From Brassica napus (lineage: Eukaryota > Streptophyta > Magnoliopsida > Brassicales > Brassicaceae): 64,000 bases of DNA. The notes under the pieces were generated by a model. It was given only the letters and a program-made list of their open reading frames with translations. It ran no database searches and was not told the DNA's origin. This document shows positions 11,830 to 25,273 of this stretch, piece by piece (positions within the stretch are counted from its first letter, which is position 1; the number at the start of each line of letters is the position of its first letter). The position numbers and the translations under genes are program-made. Location of the stretch: assembly GCF_020379485.1 (NCBI RefSeq), contig NC_063446.1, forward strand, positions 12,509,597 to 12,573,596, given 5' to 3'.

Positions 11830-13370
11830 ATGCAACTTAGGTTATTGCGTCTAAGTTTTGGACACACAAAACGTAGGAAACGTGCGGTGGAGATGCGTTG
11901 TAGGCCAGGCCTATGCTCAGCAGTGGTGTACTTTCCATGTCAGAAAATCCAGGTGCGTCTTCTCTCCAAGCCAAATCGCCGGATTTTGTGTCAGTCGAAG
12001 GCGAGGGCTTTTTCGTCCTTTCCAAGCAGGAAAGCTACCGGCTGGGCCTCAAGTGTCAATTCGTTCCCACTATTCTATAACGGGCCTGCGTTTTGTATAT
12101 CCACCTCATTGTCTCTTAATAGAATCGCTTACAATAGATGCTAGGTAGTAATTTGCACTGTGCGCGGAATAAAATAGTTTATTAGATTGTTTGTTGTACG
12201 TTGTACTAAGAGATTTGTCGTATAATTTTTTTTTAGAGGATGGATATTTATATATCGTATCGGTTCGGATTCAGTTGATCTATTCGGATTTCAGATTTTT
12301 AGAGTTAAAAATTTAAATTTTATTCGGATATTTACAAATTTTGGTTTGGATTTGGTTTGAGTCAGTTCGGTTCGGATTCGAATCTGGAGACCCATTTTAA
12401 TTACATATTTTTAACAAAAATTCAAATATACTCAAGTCCTCAAAATCTAAAAATAAAATAATATAAAACATAAAAAAGAAAATAATGTAAGACTAAATAT
12501 TTAAATTTAAATAAGAATTAGTTAAATTTAAATATTTGGATGGAGAACAAATAAATATTATCAGTATTTTGAATATTTACTGTTATTTTTAGATATTTAC
12601 TTGTGACTATGTTGACAGTTTTTAGATATTTTATATTTTTGAATATCTAATAGATATGAAATTTAAAATAATTAATATATTTAAGTATATAATTGTGATT
12701 TAAATATTTAGATATCCAAAATATTTTAGTTTGAATTAGATTCGAGTCTGGTTATCTGGATATTAAACTTTTAGATCCATCTGAGTACTTAATCAGTTTT
12801 AGTTTGTGATTAGTATTACTTTCAAATCTAGTTTAGTTCGGTATTCGAATCCATATATTTTACCCGTACTTAATTTCTTTTAATAATATAAAGCAAAATA
12901 AAATAAATGTAAAACAAATATTCTTGGCTTATTTAACATACATAATTATTGGATTATACTTTAGAATACCAATACAAATGGTTGGACGTTGTGTCAATAT
13001 TGTTGGACATGTTGCAAAACTGACGTAGTCTATAACTAATAATGTGTATTTCTTATTAAAAAATTCTTGGTAACTATAATAAAAACACGATACAATCATG
13101 TGAAAGGGGTTAGAGTTGGGTGTAAAATAATGTGATTTCTTTACTCGACACCTGAATTTTAGTTTTTCAATCGATTTCACGATTTTTTTTCTTTTAAATT
13201 TTTCTGATTTCTGATTTTTTCTAGCAATCTGATTATTTTTTAATTTTTTTGGTTTGACATGAAAATTTCATAAAGAAAATCAATACTTGGCTAAACTAAA
13301 GATTGATATCTTATGTATTTACATGGATTTAAGCTTCATTTTAGTTCTCTTATTGGTCATTTAGATGCAT
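11830..13370. other. AT-rich repetitive DNA with TTCGG/CCGAA words, no gene
   Basis: About 11830-12170 is moderately GC-rich but has only short overlapping open frames without domains. From 12235 to 12860 the sequence is AT-rich with recurrent GGTTCGGATT and TTCGAATC words, like blocks at 40.8-41.0 kb and 43.9-44.6 kb. These look like three members of one dispersed non-coding repeat, probably a degraded DNA transposon. I could not define its ends. Confidence 0.45.
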
Positions 13371-13479
13371 TTAGAGTTCAATTAGGTTGCATTGCATTGC
13401 ATATGTCCTTATCAGGTGATGAAAATGTTAAATGGTGACTATAGAGCATATGAAGATGGTTTGAAGGCAAGATTAGTGA

Positions 13480-14680
13480 TTTTCGAGGATGAGATGAAAT
13501 GACCCAGTGTCCCAGCGGCCAAACCACCTTACAGCGGCCTGTTGAGCTCGACGAGAAGCTACTGCACGTCTGGAGCGGCTTTACGCAGCTATGTGTCAAA
13601 GCCGCTGGGAAAATGCACCTGCCCCTGCTCGATATGTACCAGCTGCGACACTTAGAAAAATCTGCACTTCTGTTTTTACCAAAATTTTATCCAAATTATC
13701 TTGGGTCAACCCAGACTTGTTTCAGCTCGTTTTTAGGCCACTATAAATACTTTTTAGACCTAATTTTAGAGGATATCTTGTTTTCTATCAAATCAAAACC
13801 ACTTTTGGGCGAAAGATCTAAACTTGATCATTATCATTTGTGCTTACTTGATTACTTTGATCATTAATCATGTTTAGTCTTAGATCAACTAATGATTTAA
13901 TGTCTATCATGATAATGAGTGAGTAGTCATCTTTGGATTCATGGGTTAGGATGATTAAGTGATTATCTAGAGTGTTTAGAGTTAGATTAATCTATTCCTT
14001 TGCTTGATTGAGTGATCTTAATGCTAGTCTAGAGCTGGCCTCTTTAGATTAGAACTCTGGACATTTCATTGTCTGGAAGGTGTTCGATGAAATGTCTGAG
14101 GCAACTCAACTTGCTCTTTGCTAGCTTAACCAAAGACATTTGATGTTAAGAGAGCTTAGATAGTTAAATGACATGTTCTTAATGATTGCTTGATTGACAC
14201 AAACCAAATGCATTTGATGTTTGATTAATGAGAGTAAATGAGCATTTATCTTGACAAAGAACTTGTTTAGGATTGTTGTCTAGACTTAAGGGAATATGTT
14301 GATTGATACCTTGCCATTATAGATAGGATCTTAGTAATTTGAAATCAAATTCCTAGACCCATGATTCTTCCTTTATCATATTGCTTGAAAGTTTGTTAAT
14401 TTGTTGTCTTAGAGTCTTGTTAGTTAAATCAAATCACTTCATTCACTGAATGCACTTAGATTAAGTATGAACATGTATTCTCTTTGCATTGAAACCACGT
14501 AAAATTGGATTGACTCTTAAATACTACATTGATTTGACTTAGGATTAGAAAGAATCCTTACCAAAGATCCGACTTTGTGTGTGGATTTTTTACCTCAGTT
14601 TTCTTAATTTATAACCAATCACAATTATTTGTTGCTTTCGTGTACAGAAAACTCAACCATGGACAAGTTCGGTAAGTTAT
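13480..14680 (+). mobile_element. Possible solo LTR or LTR remnant, Athila/gypsy-like
   Basis: A GC-rich start with repeated AGCGGC words (13515-13620) is followed by a TATA-like CACTATAAATACTT near 13740, then a long AT-rich stretch with many TTGATT and CTTAGA words. Promoter-like sequence followed by an untranslated AT-rich stretch is the layout of the long LTRs of Athila-type Ty3/gypsy elements. No second copy, primer-binding site or polyprotein is in the window, and I could not fix TG...CA ends. The call rests on resemblance only. Confidence 0.3.
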
Positions 14681-14689
14681 GAAACTTTC

Positions 14690-17450
14690 GGTTTTTAAAA
14701 TACTCTCATTCCAATATTTTAGTTGATGCGAATTTTGATGATTTTGTATTTTAGTAATTGTACATAGATAATTTCAATTCATTAATACAAAGGTTTAAAA
14801 TGTAGAAACTAAAAATGAACCGATTAAAAAAATAGTGTGTGAACACATTAAATTGTCTGCGATAGAGTTAAAAAACAGTATGTGAACACATTAATTGTTA
14901 AATGATTGTGAGCATTCTCGAATTGAAATCGATGTGAAACTAAGATGTGTCAAATATAGTATGAACGCATTGATGACAAATGTTTCTATTTTAATATATT
15001 AGGGATTCTTAAATAGACTTGTTTAATTAATTAGTAGATATTGAATAAAAATAGGCTTTTTAAATTAATAGAATTATTTACAGAATATATGTTTCAGAAA
15101 AAATGAATTAGTTAATAGATTTGTTTAGAAAAAAATTATTTTTCAGTAAAAATAGATTTTCTCTAACATATTCTAAGCGAAATAACCAATAAACTGAATA
15201 TAATCTGTTTACAGAAACAACTAAGTCTTTAATTTGACTTCAACGTTGACTTTTCTTTTATCAAAACTCATTAAACTGCAATATGAAATATTTGTTTTTT
15301 TTTTCAGAAAGAAGAAACGTATACTATTAATTTCGAAAGTTTTACTTAGAGCATGTCCATTAAGGATTTCTAAATAAAGTATCTGACATTTAAAAAGAAA
15401 AAAAATGAAAAAGGATGACAAGAGAACAACAATAGCTTCTGGTTTTAGTCTTTTAAAACCTCTTTTTATATTGTACTGCCACTTGTAGCTTTCTTATAGG
15501 TTTAAGTATTAACATTTAATTACATAATTCAGTCATAATTGAAATATTACTATTTTTTTCTTTAGATACTTGAAATCAGATATTATCCAATAAGGTTGCT
15601 CTTAGGTGGGAAATAAGTCGGGAAAATGGACAAGTTGGACCTACGGAGCCGGTCATTCTATATGGGGCACATGGGTGTGGGGAAAGATCGCACGTGGCTT
15701 CTTCGTCTGAGTCACGTGCCATTATTTACTTCTCACTCTTTCTCTCTGTACAGACACTTGAAAGAATGGATCTTCAGAAGACCGTTGTCGTCTCTCTTAT
15801 TAAATATGGCATGTGTTCATGACACTACTCAATCGTTACCCTCCCTTATCATAGGCTCTCGTTTCACATGTACTTGAACATCCACTATATATATATATAT
15901 ATATACATACTAATATTCTCGTTTGAATTCAGTGACTATTCATGTACTTTCAATCTGACCTTTTGTTGTTATTGTATTAAAAAATCCAAAACGATAATGA
16001 GAAATGTTTCTTTTAATAGCAAATAATGATGAAAAAAAATAGCAAATAATTCTTTTCGAGAATGAAAAAGTTATGAACGAAGCACACAGTGTGAATGTCA
16101 GTGATCTGCGTTTGCGATGTGGGCTAAGTAACCCTGGTTAGTGAGTGGGTCAGATAGTCATAACTATGATGCGAAAGGTGAACTGTCTTCAATTTGTTCT
16201 GTTTTTGGCCATGTGAGTTTTGAGACAGATGTTTCTTTCATCTTTTATCACACCTTTTATTGTTGGAACTGGAAGATGGATTATTTTGGATACACAAAAT
16301 CTTGCTAACATAGATGGATTGCAGGTATTGTTTTTAAAAAAGGTGATTGTGCAAAAGAAAAAGAAAAAACTAGTTGCTATTGTTCAACTCTCATAAATTT
16401 CTCAAAAAACTTTGAACATATATAATTATTCAAAAAACATTGTTTATGTTTTATGTCCAAACTTAAGCAAGCATAGATTAACATGGTAGCTGATAGGTTT
16501 TGTAACAAAACTTTAACAACTTTTTTTTGACATTCGTGTTCTTTTTCATTCACTTCAGCCAATACTCCATGTACATGAGACAAGAATTGTAGAAACCCTA
16601 ATATTTCTTTAAACAAAATAGAATTAAAGTCTTTTTATGTTTATTATCCTTTATACAACATTTTTCCCTATGGCCTTAGGATGAAGTATGAAAAAAGAAG
16701 TGGCAACGTCATCCTTTAAAATTCGATTGCTTTTGATGGGTTTGATCTTGTTAAAGTATTCGAAGAGGCTCAGGGAACAAGAGCTTCAGCCGAAAAGCAC
16801 CCATACCATTCAAGTAATAGTGGTATAACCGTTTTGCTCTTATGAAACTGAGTTGCTTATATAGAGCTAATGCTCCTAATTTGTTATTCACATTCACCTC
16901 CATGTTACCTTCAATCATAATAGTTTATCATTAAGTAGAATCTCATCTTGTAACCAGACTTGCATATGAAGAGTTTGAAGAGAAAATGCCATTCAATAAG
17001 GTCCTTTCTTGCAATGTAGACTTGCTCAAACTACAGTTAAGAAATCACTAATGTGCATCATAAAGACTACATGGAGTCAATGACTAACACAAGACTTATT
17101 ACATAGGTATATTAAGTATGGTTGCAACAATCATAACAAGGAGTTAATGAGATTCTATTCTAGTTTGACAAAAGGAAGAGACCTGCCATGGAGTTTATAA
17201 CTTTCTGAGGGAGCAGAATAAAGAGAGGAGTGGAAAAATAATGCAAGAAACGAGCTTTGATTGATCTGTAACAAGCTTAGTGGCTGTAAAGCACAATGAG
17301 AAGTTAGCAAAACAAGATTTAAACTAAAGAGAGGCATGCTTTGCAATTGATCAAGATACAATCAGAATGACAAGAAGTTCTGATGGATCTCAAAATCCAC
17401 TTCAGAAATTAGGTTTAGGTTTTGATTAAGTGTATAGAAGGAATGTATAA
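14690..17450. other. Gene-free AT-rich stretch with a G-box pair and TA repeat
   Basis: No coding exon could be supported. At about 15690-15722 two G-box cores (GCACGTGGC and TCACGTGCC) lie about 25 bases apart in otherwise AT-rich DNA, followed by a (TA)n run at about 15886-15904. This may be an orphan promoter fragment. From 16670 to 17450 the base composition is somewhat less AT-rich, but open frames are short and have no motifs. Confidence 0.4.
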
Positions 17451-18450
17451 AAGACGATGATTATGTATAAAGAAGTGTTTTATTGATGATACGAGTAGAA
17501 AACAAGTACGAATACAAAAGATATCTAAGAACAAAAAATAATATGTATGTATTGAAAATATAGTATTACTCCATAAGAATTCAGTCCTTCTTGTCTTTGG
17601 TCTTGTTTTTACAGGCCTTGATATCTACGGTTGAATCATAATGGCCTCGTGATCTCTGGCGGATATCATGGCCATTAATGATGTTGCTTTTGATTCTCTT
17701 TCAGCTCAGGTTTAACTATGTAATCTCGGCATGGGGCGTCTTTCCAGCTCGAGATGGGCCTGGGCCTGCTGTCTATTTTCCGGTTTAACCGATACTGGGT
17801 TGGGTTTTCGAACGAAGTCTAGAGCGGGGTGAAACCCGTCACCAACAAGTTCAACTATAGTTTATTCCAGGAGCAGTTTCAAATCAGTAAATCAGTAGAG
17901 TTTACCTATGCTTCGGCCACGATATGGTTTGATGACAACCAACATGGCAATGTACCCTCTGTAAGTGACTAAGTGTGTTGATGCTCTTCTATCTTAGAGA
18001 CTACGGTTCCTACGCATCTACCTTTGTGAAACGCCTTTACTACGGTTGACGGTTCCTATCCATATATTTCTTGTCACTTTATTCCACACATGTATCATGT
18101 AACTCCCTTTCCTCATGTCCTTGTACCGTCTTCTCTACCCACTTTGCTTCTCTTGAGGTTGGGATCTTAAGCCAGTTCACTAGATAGAAAGCATCTGGCG
18201 GAAGGTTTGTTAGATTGTGGATGGATCATGGATGTTTCCTTTAATTTCTTCATATGTATTTGTATACTGTTCTCAAAATTCTCTTTTTGATTCTTTAAAT
18301 GTTACGTTTAAAATTCTATCTGTCGCTAACCTTCATCTATCACAACACACAAATATGGGCAACAAAACAAAGGGGTGTCAGTGTGGAGTTTTGAGCTTCT
18401 GATACGTATGTCAAAGGGATTTCAGTGTGGAATTTTTATTTAAAAATAAA
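17451..18450. other. Unassigned sequence, no gene supported
   Basis: The block 17590-17860 is locally GC-rich (GGGCCTGGGCCTGCTG near 17760) between AT-rich flanks, as in a solo LTR or retroposon fragment, but I found no target duplication or diagnostic ends. The remainder to 18450 has only short open frames without domains. Confidence 0.35.
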
Positions 18451-18458
18451 CTCGTAAC

Positions 18459-18760
18459 CGATTGAGCTTAGCAGAACAATACAAAAATTTGTCAACCACA
18501 GACGCAGGCCGTCTGTTTGACACCTCAAGTTGCAGCTAAACAAGTGAACCCCAAACTCTTAATAACCACGCAAGACATGAGAACCGTCGTGATTTTCAAT
18601 GTTCTATTTACTAAATTTTTAGTGTTTCTACAGAGAACAAAAAAAACAAAATGTTCTTTGATTTCTAGGAATTATTATGGAAGTCTGGTCGATGTGGAGA
18701 GGACTTCCCCAAAAGCACCAAGTTGTTTTTCTAGTTGCGTGTATTTTAACACCTTGTGAT
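18459..18760. repeat. Dispersed repeat shared with 30114-30215 and 33086-33240
   Basis: The word GAGCTTAGCAGAACAATAC and its surroundings recur almost unchanged at about 30120. The following part (TTAATAACCACGC, then TCTAGGAATTATTATGGAA) recurs at about 33090 and 33208. The two halves are joined here but separate elsewhere, so this is probably one non-coding element and the other sites are fragments. No terminal features were recognised. Confidence 0.55.
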
Positions 18761-19199
18761 CAATATTAGTTCACTTAGTTTGGTCAGTAAGTGAATATTG
18801 GTAAACCTTTTCATTAGCGAAAATGATCTCTAGTGTTTCACCGAATTTTGTGTTTGAATTGCTCCCATGTATGAATGATCTTAAGAAAAACATGTATGAA
18901 TGATCTTCACTTGAATGCAACAACTTGTTTTGAAAAGTTTAGTGTCAGAATGGTATTATAATTTTTTGGTAGGCGACATTTTCTCTACAAAGAGGCAAAT
19001 ATATACATTGTTCCATATTAAAGGGATTCAAATAAAAACTTGAGTCAATTAGCTAGAAAAGTTGGAAATTTGCGAACTACTCAAAACAGTAAATGTGTAG
19101 GAACTACACTGCATAAATAATATGTGCAATTACTTTTAGAATCCTCTAGTAAGAATGGTACGATTTTTAAAAGTAAATAAAATTGTCATTTTCTCTTTC

Positions 19200-20150
19200 A
19201 TTATCCTTTTCGTCTTCCCCCACTTTCTTTCCCATCTTCTTCCTTTGTTTTTTTTTTCTTTTTTTTTCTGATGAATCTAAAAAATTGAAGAAGATGTGTT
19301 CCAGATAATGATCTACATAATCACTGGTCTATATAAGCAGTTGATCACACACACACACACACATTCACTAAATTCTGAAATTACTTTCATGTAATACAAA
19401 AACAGTTTTCTTCAGGACAAACGCCACGGGATCTTTGCTCGGTTTGTGCGCAAACTAGTTCTGAGACTGAGTCATATTGATTATCTTAGGGATTGACCCA
19501 AAGAAACTTCGAACAAAAGAGGAACGAAAAAGTTGAACTCCGCGAGGTAGAACATGTACATAAAATTGAAATAAATATTAGAATTAATTCCAGATATGAT
19601 ATCATTAATTGGTATACAATATTATACATATATTAGCCGTCTAACAGTGAATTTACAAATCTAAACCGAAAATAAACTGTATATACTGGATAAATAAATT
19701 GTTACATGTTATTAAATATGTTAGTCGTGTAATAATAAATTTTAGCGGTTAATTTTTAAATACATAAAAACTAATTGTTACAACATTACAATCTTTAAAA
19801 ATATTTCTCAGTAGATATGGTGGATAAATTAATTATTATACAACATTATATATATATTAGCCATTGAATACTGAATTTAAAAGACTAAACCAAAAAATAA
19901 ATTGTTATAAAATATTAGATATGCCAGATAAATATTTTTTATATATAGTTAAATATGTTAGCCATATAACAATGAAGTTAAAAATTAATTCAAAATTACA
20001 TGTAAAATATATAAAATGTTAAATGATATTAAATATGTTATCGGGTTAAAAATTGAAAAAGACTGTTATGTGCTATTAGATATATTTCCGTTTTTTAGAG
20101 AAATGGAAAACTTATTTAAAATATATCCGGCTAGAATCTGTGTGTTAACC
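19200..20150. repeat. Diverged repeats around TTAAATATGTTAGCC, with a short (CA)n
   Basis: A (CA)n run lies at 19346-19362. From about 19600 to 20080 the sequence repeats variants of ATATTAGCCGT...AACAGTGAATTT and TTAAATATGTTAGTCGTGTA several times at irregular spacing. This suggests an old, diverged array or overlapping element copies. There is no open frame of interest. Confidence 0.4.
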
Positions 20151-21517
20151 CACTTGATTTTGTTATAAGTCATTAAAGCAGAAGTACAAAGATTGATTAC
20201 ACAGCCAAAAAAAAATGAAGGCGACTTATGATGGTGCATATAAGTACACGTGCTGAATATAGTTGTGAATGTGGTCCATGCGGCTGGAAACTAGAGAGTT
20301 TTTTGGTTTCTCCACCTTCCAACTATGCAAGAGAGAGAAATTAGTGTTTCATATTTAATTTAAGCAATATGGAAAACATAGTAATTGCAACTTAAAAAAA
20401 TTGTGGGAGAACAACTAAAATGTGTATATACCTAAATACAGTATAATGCTTGTGTGTGTAGTGTAAATACTCTAAGAACTTATTATGTTAGACCCAAATT
20501 GAGAATCATGTTTTTAAATATTAGAAATGTATCAAATTTATAAATAGGTAAGATTTGTTTGGTTAATATTAGGAATGTTTGATATTTGGGATATGCAAAT
20601 CTCAACCTATTATTGTATATTAAATAAAAAATCTGTTTTTTTTTATTGATTCCTTTTATTTATATTAGAAAGTATTTTTAATTTGTTGTTGAGAATATTT
20701 GAACAAAAAAACAATTGTTGTTGAGAATAAAGAAGTATATTCTCAAATTTGTTATACATATTTTAAGTTTCAAAAATATTTCATATCCAAAAAAATTTAT
20801 TGAAAAAACTAAAAAGTATTATAGTTTTGATACTCAATATGTTTCTTATATTAGAAACTAAAACTAACTTAAATTGCTCTCTACATTGACCTTAACATAA
20901 GTTAGCCAGATGCAAGATTGAGATGAAGATGAGGAGTAATTTGAAAATGAATTTACAAACCTAAAATCCTTCATGTTTTTTTAATGAAAAAGACCTAATA
21001 TCGTCATGTATAAAGAACTAGTAATAAATATCCGGCTGTTGTAATTTTTTTTTTTGCTGAATTCGGCTGGTAGTTGTACATTAGTTTTATGGATGAAATT
21101 TCATCTTCTATCACTAGCTTCTTCATGAAAGCTTATGACTAGCTCAATGTACAAAAACGAAGGAAACTTCATGATTGATGAGGTTTTATATAAAACATAC
21201 TATGTGTGATATCATTTAAATAAGTAAAAGAGGATCAACCTGAAGTAAACACTATTGTTGACTGATATAAGAAAGCTAGTGATATCACACTACCTTTCGA
21301 CGATCAGCTACCGTGAATCCCAACGAAGATCCTATTAAGTATAATGCAATCATAGAAATACACTTCGTGTGGTTGTGTATAATATGACTCTTGAAGACAG
21401 AAAAAATATGCATAACTAACAATATTTTCTTAATCTCAGACTCTCAGTGGCACAAAAACTAAATATCTTGCAAAATCAAAGAGGTGTCAAGAAGCATTCT
21501 TGTTTTAATAGTATTAA
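20151..21517. other. AT-rich intergenic sequence, no gene seen
   Basis: AT-rich, with microhomopolymers and no open frame worth reporting. The sequence around 20160-20195 (GTCATTAAAGCAGAAGTAC) resembles the 5' start of crucifer non-autonomous Helitrons, but no matching 3' terminus could be assigned. Confidence 0.35.
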
Positions 21518-22435
21518 CTAGACATTGATCTGCGCACCCGCACGGATATATTTTCTGTATTGCAATATTCAATATTTATTACTGCTTACCTATTTGTTTT
21601 ATATTTGTATAAATGTAATCTTGTTAATTTTGTATTTTTTCCATGTAAAAAATTAAAAAGATGAATTACATTACTTATTTCTTATCAAATCCACATCGTG
21701 AAGACAAATGTTTTTTTTTCGAGAAAGGGTTTTATAGAGAAATTTTAACAAACTCGACTATGTTGGTTGGTTCATCGAGACAAATGTTTGTTCATCTTAG
21801 AGTTTGTTTGTATACATAACTAATTTGAATAAACATTAATATGTTTTATACATTAATTTGTTACCAAAATAAATAATTTTTTATTTCTTACAAAGAAAAG
21901 TTAATGAGAAATAATTAACATCATTTTTTACTATAGATCAAATATAGTTGGATAGATTATATCTTTATTTAGAAAAAAATGACTTTAATATTTTTTTTTT
22001 AAAACTAAGCTAATGTTATATTTATATAATTAGATAATTTATAGTCGAATTGGAATATATAAAAAATCAGTTAATGTGTCAAACAAATGTTTATGGGCTT
22101 GCGGTTTGCCTTCCTGTGTGAAAGCTCTCTAAAATTTGTTAATATGTAGAATCAATATCAATGGCATTCATCTGTTATTATTTAGAAAAATTCGAGTCAA
22201 TTCAAATTTGTATTTCTTTGTAATAGATTAGATATAAGATAGATTATCACCAATTAGTTTTAGAATAAAAATTCATCTAATTTAATAATAACTATCTTTG
22301 ATAACTTGCATGAATTGAAATGTACAATTTACTAATTTTTAGTTTTTCCACAAAAAACAGAAATACGTTGACTAGATGTGGCCACATAGGATTAGATATA
22401 CTGTATATTCTTCGTTTTTTAGGAATTAATAATTA
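21518..22435 (-). mobile_element. Helitron-like 3' terminus and unresolved body
   Basis: On the minus strand the sequence ends TGCGGGTGCGCAGATC...CTAGT: a GC-rich short hairpin, about ten bases, then CTAG with host T following (CTAG at 21521-21518). This is the standard 3' end of crucifer non-autonomous Helitrons. The body to 22435 is AT-rich and non-coding, and I could not locate its 5' end. Confidence 0.45.
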
Positions 22436-23192
22436 CTAGATCTTGATCCGTGCAACCGCGCGAGTTTTTGTTTTCATTTATTTTTATATAAATATTTTTT
22501 TCAATTCTAAATTGGTATATATTATAATATATGTGTCTATCAATTTTTAAAACATAATAAGTTTACGGCATATTTTTTTCATTGAATAGTTTGTTTTAAA
22601 CTTTCACATGTATTTGTATCTTCTTTTATATATATATTTTCAGATTATTATTTCATTATTAAAATCGTAGCTATATATATAAAGATTAGTAAAATATTGT
22701 TTTATTGTCATATTCAAAGATATTGTAATATTTCACAAATTTAGAAAGTTTTTAAAAATTAAATTTTTCGCTTCATAGATTTATATTATCGAGTAAATAA
22801 TTAAACATTTAGTTTTTGTTTAATTTTTAAAATAAACTATATAGTTTGAAATTTGTTTTCATTGGTTTAAGGTAGTAAAGATTAATCATTGTTAAAAAAA
22901 TCTTTATAATTATAAAAGTTAACATCGACAAATATTTAAATATTTAACATATGAAGGTATAATATTACAACATTAAATTATATCTATTTAATTTATACTA
23001 TCTATAAATCTGATGGATCATATATTCTTTAAACCAATTATTTATAGCCCAAAAAAAATTCTGGTAGGCCCAAAATTTAAATGATAAGATTAGAGATTAA
23101 ATGTAACATGATTTTCTAGGAATATGTCCATTAGGTCCATTTTAAAAAAACTCACACATGAATTAAAGTTGTGACTTCTGTTTTAATATATA
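22436..23192 (-). mobile_element. Non-autonomous Helitron, array copy 1
   Basis: The 3' end on the minus strand has a GC-rich hairpin (CGCGCGGTTGCACGG), a ten-base spacer and terminal CTAG at 22439-22436. The 5' end on the minus strand reads TATATTAAAACAGAAGTCAC, typical of these elements. There is no coding capacity. It abuts a second, very similar copy at 23194, forming a head-to-tail pair. Confidence 0.7.
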
Positions 23193-23193
23193 A

Positions 23194-23981
23194 CTAGATC
23201 TCGATCCGCGCAACCGCGCAGATTTTTGTTTTCATTTATTTTTATATAAACATTTTGTTTTCAATTCTAAATTGATATATATTATAATATATATGTGTCT
23301 ATCAAATTTTAAAACATAATAAGTTTAAGGTATATTTTTCATTGAATAGATTGTTTCAAATTTTCACATGTATTTCTATCTTCTTCTATATATATATTTT
23401 CAGATTATTAATTCATTATTAAAATCGTAACAATATATATAAAGATTAGTAAAATATTTTATTATTGTTATATTCAAAGATATTGTAACATTTCACAAAT
23501 TTAAAAAGTTTTTTAAAAATTAAAATTTTCGCTTCATAGATTTATATTATCGAGTAAATAATTAAACATTTAGTTTTTGTTTAATTTTTAAAATAAAATA
23601 TGTAGTTTAAAATTTGTTTTCATTGGTTTAAGGTAGTAAAGATTAATCATTGTTAGATAATATGATTTTTGTTATTTAAAAAAAATATTTATAATTTTAA
23701 AAGTTAACATCGATAAATATTTAAATAATTAACTTATGAATGTATAGTATTACAACATTAAATTATATATATTTATTTTGTACTATCTATAAATCCAATG
23801 GATCTTCTATTGTTGAAATTCAATTATTGATAGTCCAATAAAAATTTCTGGTAGGCCCAAAATTTAAATGATAAGATTAGAGAATAAATATAATATGACT
23901 TTTTAGGAATAAATCCATTAGGTCTATTTTTTTAAAAATCACACATGAATCAAGGTTGTGACTTCTGTTTTAATATATAAG
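23194..23981 (-). mobile_element. Non-autonomous Helitron, array copy 2
   Basis: It resembles copy 1 along its whole length, with small indels. It starts on the plus strand CTAGATCTCGATCCGCGC (hairpin GCGCGGTTGCGCGG on the minus strand) and closes with GACTTCTGTTTTAATATATAA. It has no open frame. Only one or two bases separate it from copy 1, so the second insertion went next to the first or the pair arose by tandem amplification. Confidence 0.7.
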
Positions 23982-24357
23982 ATTTTTAAAATAAACTATA
24001 TAGCTTAAAATTTGTTTTCATTGGTTTAAGGTAGTAAAGATTAATCATTGTTAAAAAAAATCTTAATAATTTTAAAAGTTAACATCGACAAATATTTAAA
24101 TATTTAACATATGGAGGTATAGTATTACAACATTAAATTATATCTATTTAATTTATACTATTTATAAATCTAATGGATCATCTATTCTTTAAATTCAATT
24201 ATTTATAGCCCAATAAAAATTTCTGGTATGCCCAAATTTAAATGATAGGATTAGAGATTAAATTTAACATGACCTTTCTAGGAATATGTCCATTAGGTCT
24301 ATTTTTAAAAAAATCACACATGAATCAAGGTCGTGACTTCTGTTTTAATATATATGA
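23982..24357 (-). mobile_element. Partial Helitron, array copy 3 (5' half only)
   Basis: Begins abruptly at a point matching about 22823 of copy 1 (TTTTTAAAATAAACTATATAG) and runs to the same GACTTCTGTTTTAATATATA end. The hairpin and CTAG half is absent, so in element orientation it is a 3'-deleted copy in the same direction as its neighbours. Confidence 0.65.
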
Positions 24358-25273
24358 CTAGATTTGGACCCGCACAACCGTGCAGATATTAATTTTCATG
24401 TTTATATTATTTTTACATAATTAAAAAATATTTTTTAAGTTACTTATATATTTAAATGCTTATATATAATTATTTTAAATATAACAATTTGATAGTTTTC
24501 ATGCTGTAAGTTAATTGATTATTTCAAATCATCACATATATTATATATATTTTAAATTAAAAGATATTAAATTATATTATGATTTAAGTAGCTAAAAGAT
24601 TATATATTAGCATTAAGAAAATACATTTAATAAAAAATTTAAATGATGATCTAAATAAAAATATCACACATGAATCAAGGTGAGTTTGTTAACCAATCCG
24701 GGTTTTTAGGAGTTGATGTTATATTAGGAATGATATATTAGTAATTCATATTACTAGTAATAAATGAATAATAACTGATTTCTAGTGAGGATCCATTTTT
24801 AAAAAAATCGCATATGAATCAAGGTTGTGATTTCTGTTTTAATATATAAGATGGATCAAGGTTGTGAATTTTGTTTGTGACTTCTGTTTTAATATATAAG
24901 ATTTTTAAAATAAACTACATAGTTTAAAATTTGTTTTCATTGGTTTAAGGTAGTAAAGATTAATCATTGTTAAAAAAAAAATCTTTATAATCTTAAAAGT
25001 TAACATCGATAAATATTTAAATATTTAATATATGGAGGTATAATATTACAACATTAAATTATATCTATTTAATTTATACTATTTATAAATCTAATGGATC
25101 ATCTATTCTTTAAATCCAATTATATATAGCCCAATAAAAATTTCTGGTATGCCCAAATTTAAATGATAAGATTAGAGATTAAATGTAACATGACTTTTTA
25201 GGAATATGTCAATTAGGTCTATTTTAAAAAAATTACACATGAATCAAGGTGGTGACTTCTGTTTTAATATATA
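24358..25273 (-). mobile_element. Further Helitron copies (different subfamily, then partial copy 4)
   Basis: At 24358 a new terminus appears (CTAGATTTGGACCCGCACAA on the plus strand) whose body differs from copies 1-3. Two GACTTCTGTTTTAATATATA ends follow near 24845 and 24895. From about 24899 to 25273 comes another 5'-half copy nearly identical to 23982-24357. The block therefore mixes two subfamilies in the same orientation. No coding sequence is present. Confidence 0.55.

Noticed and set aside
11830..12148. Overlapping 100-residue open frames after the MULE
   Set aside because: Two frames overlap on the same strand with no domain; likely chance in a GC-richer patch.
15626..15877. Open frame of 83 residues
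   Set aside because: No similarity to any family I know, odd composition, and G-box motifs inside it suggest regulatory rather than coding DNA.
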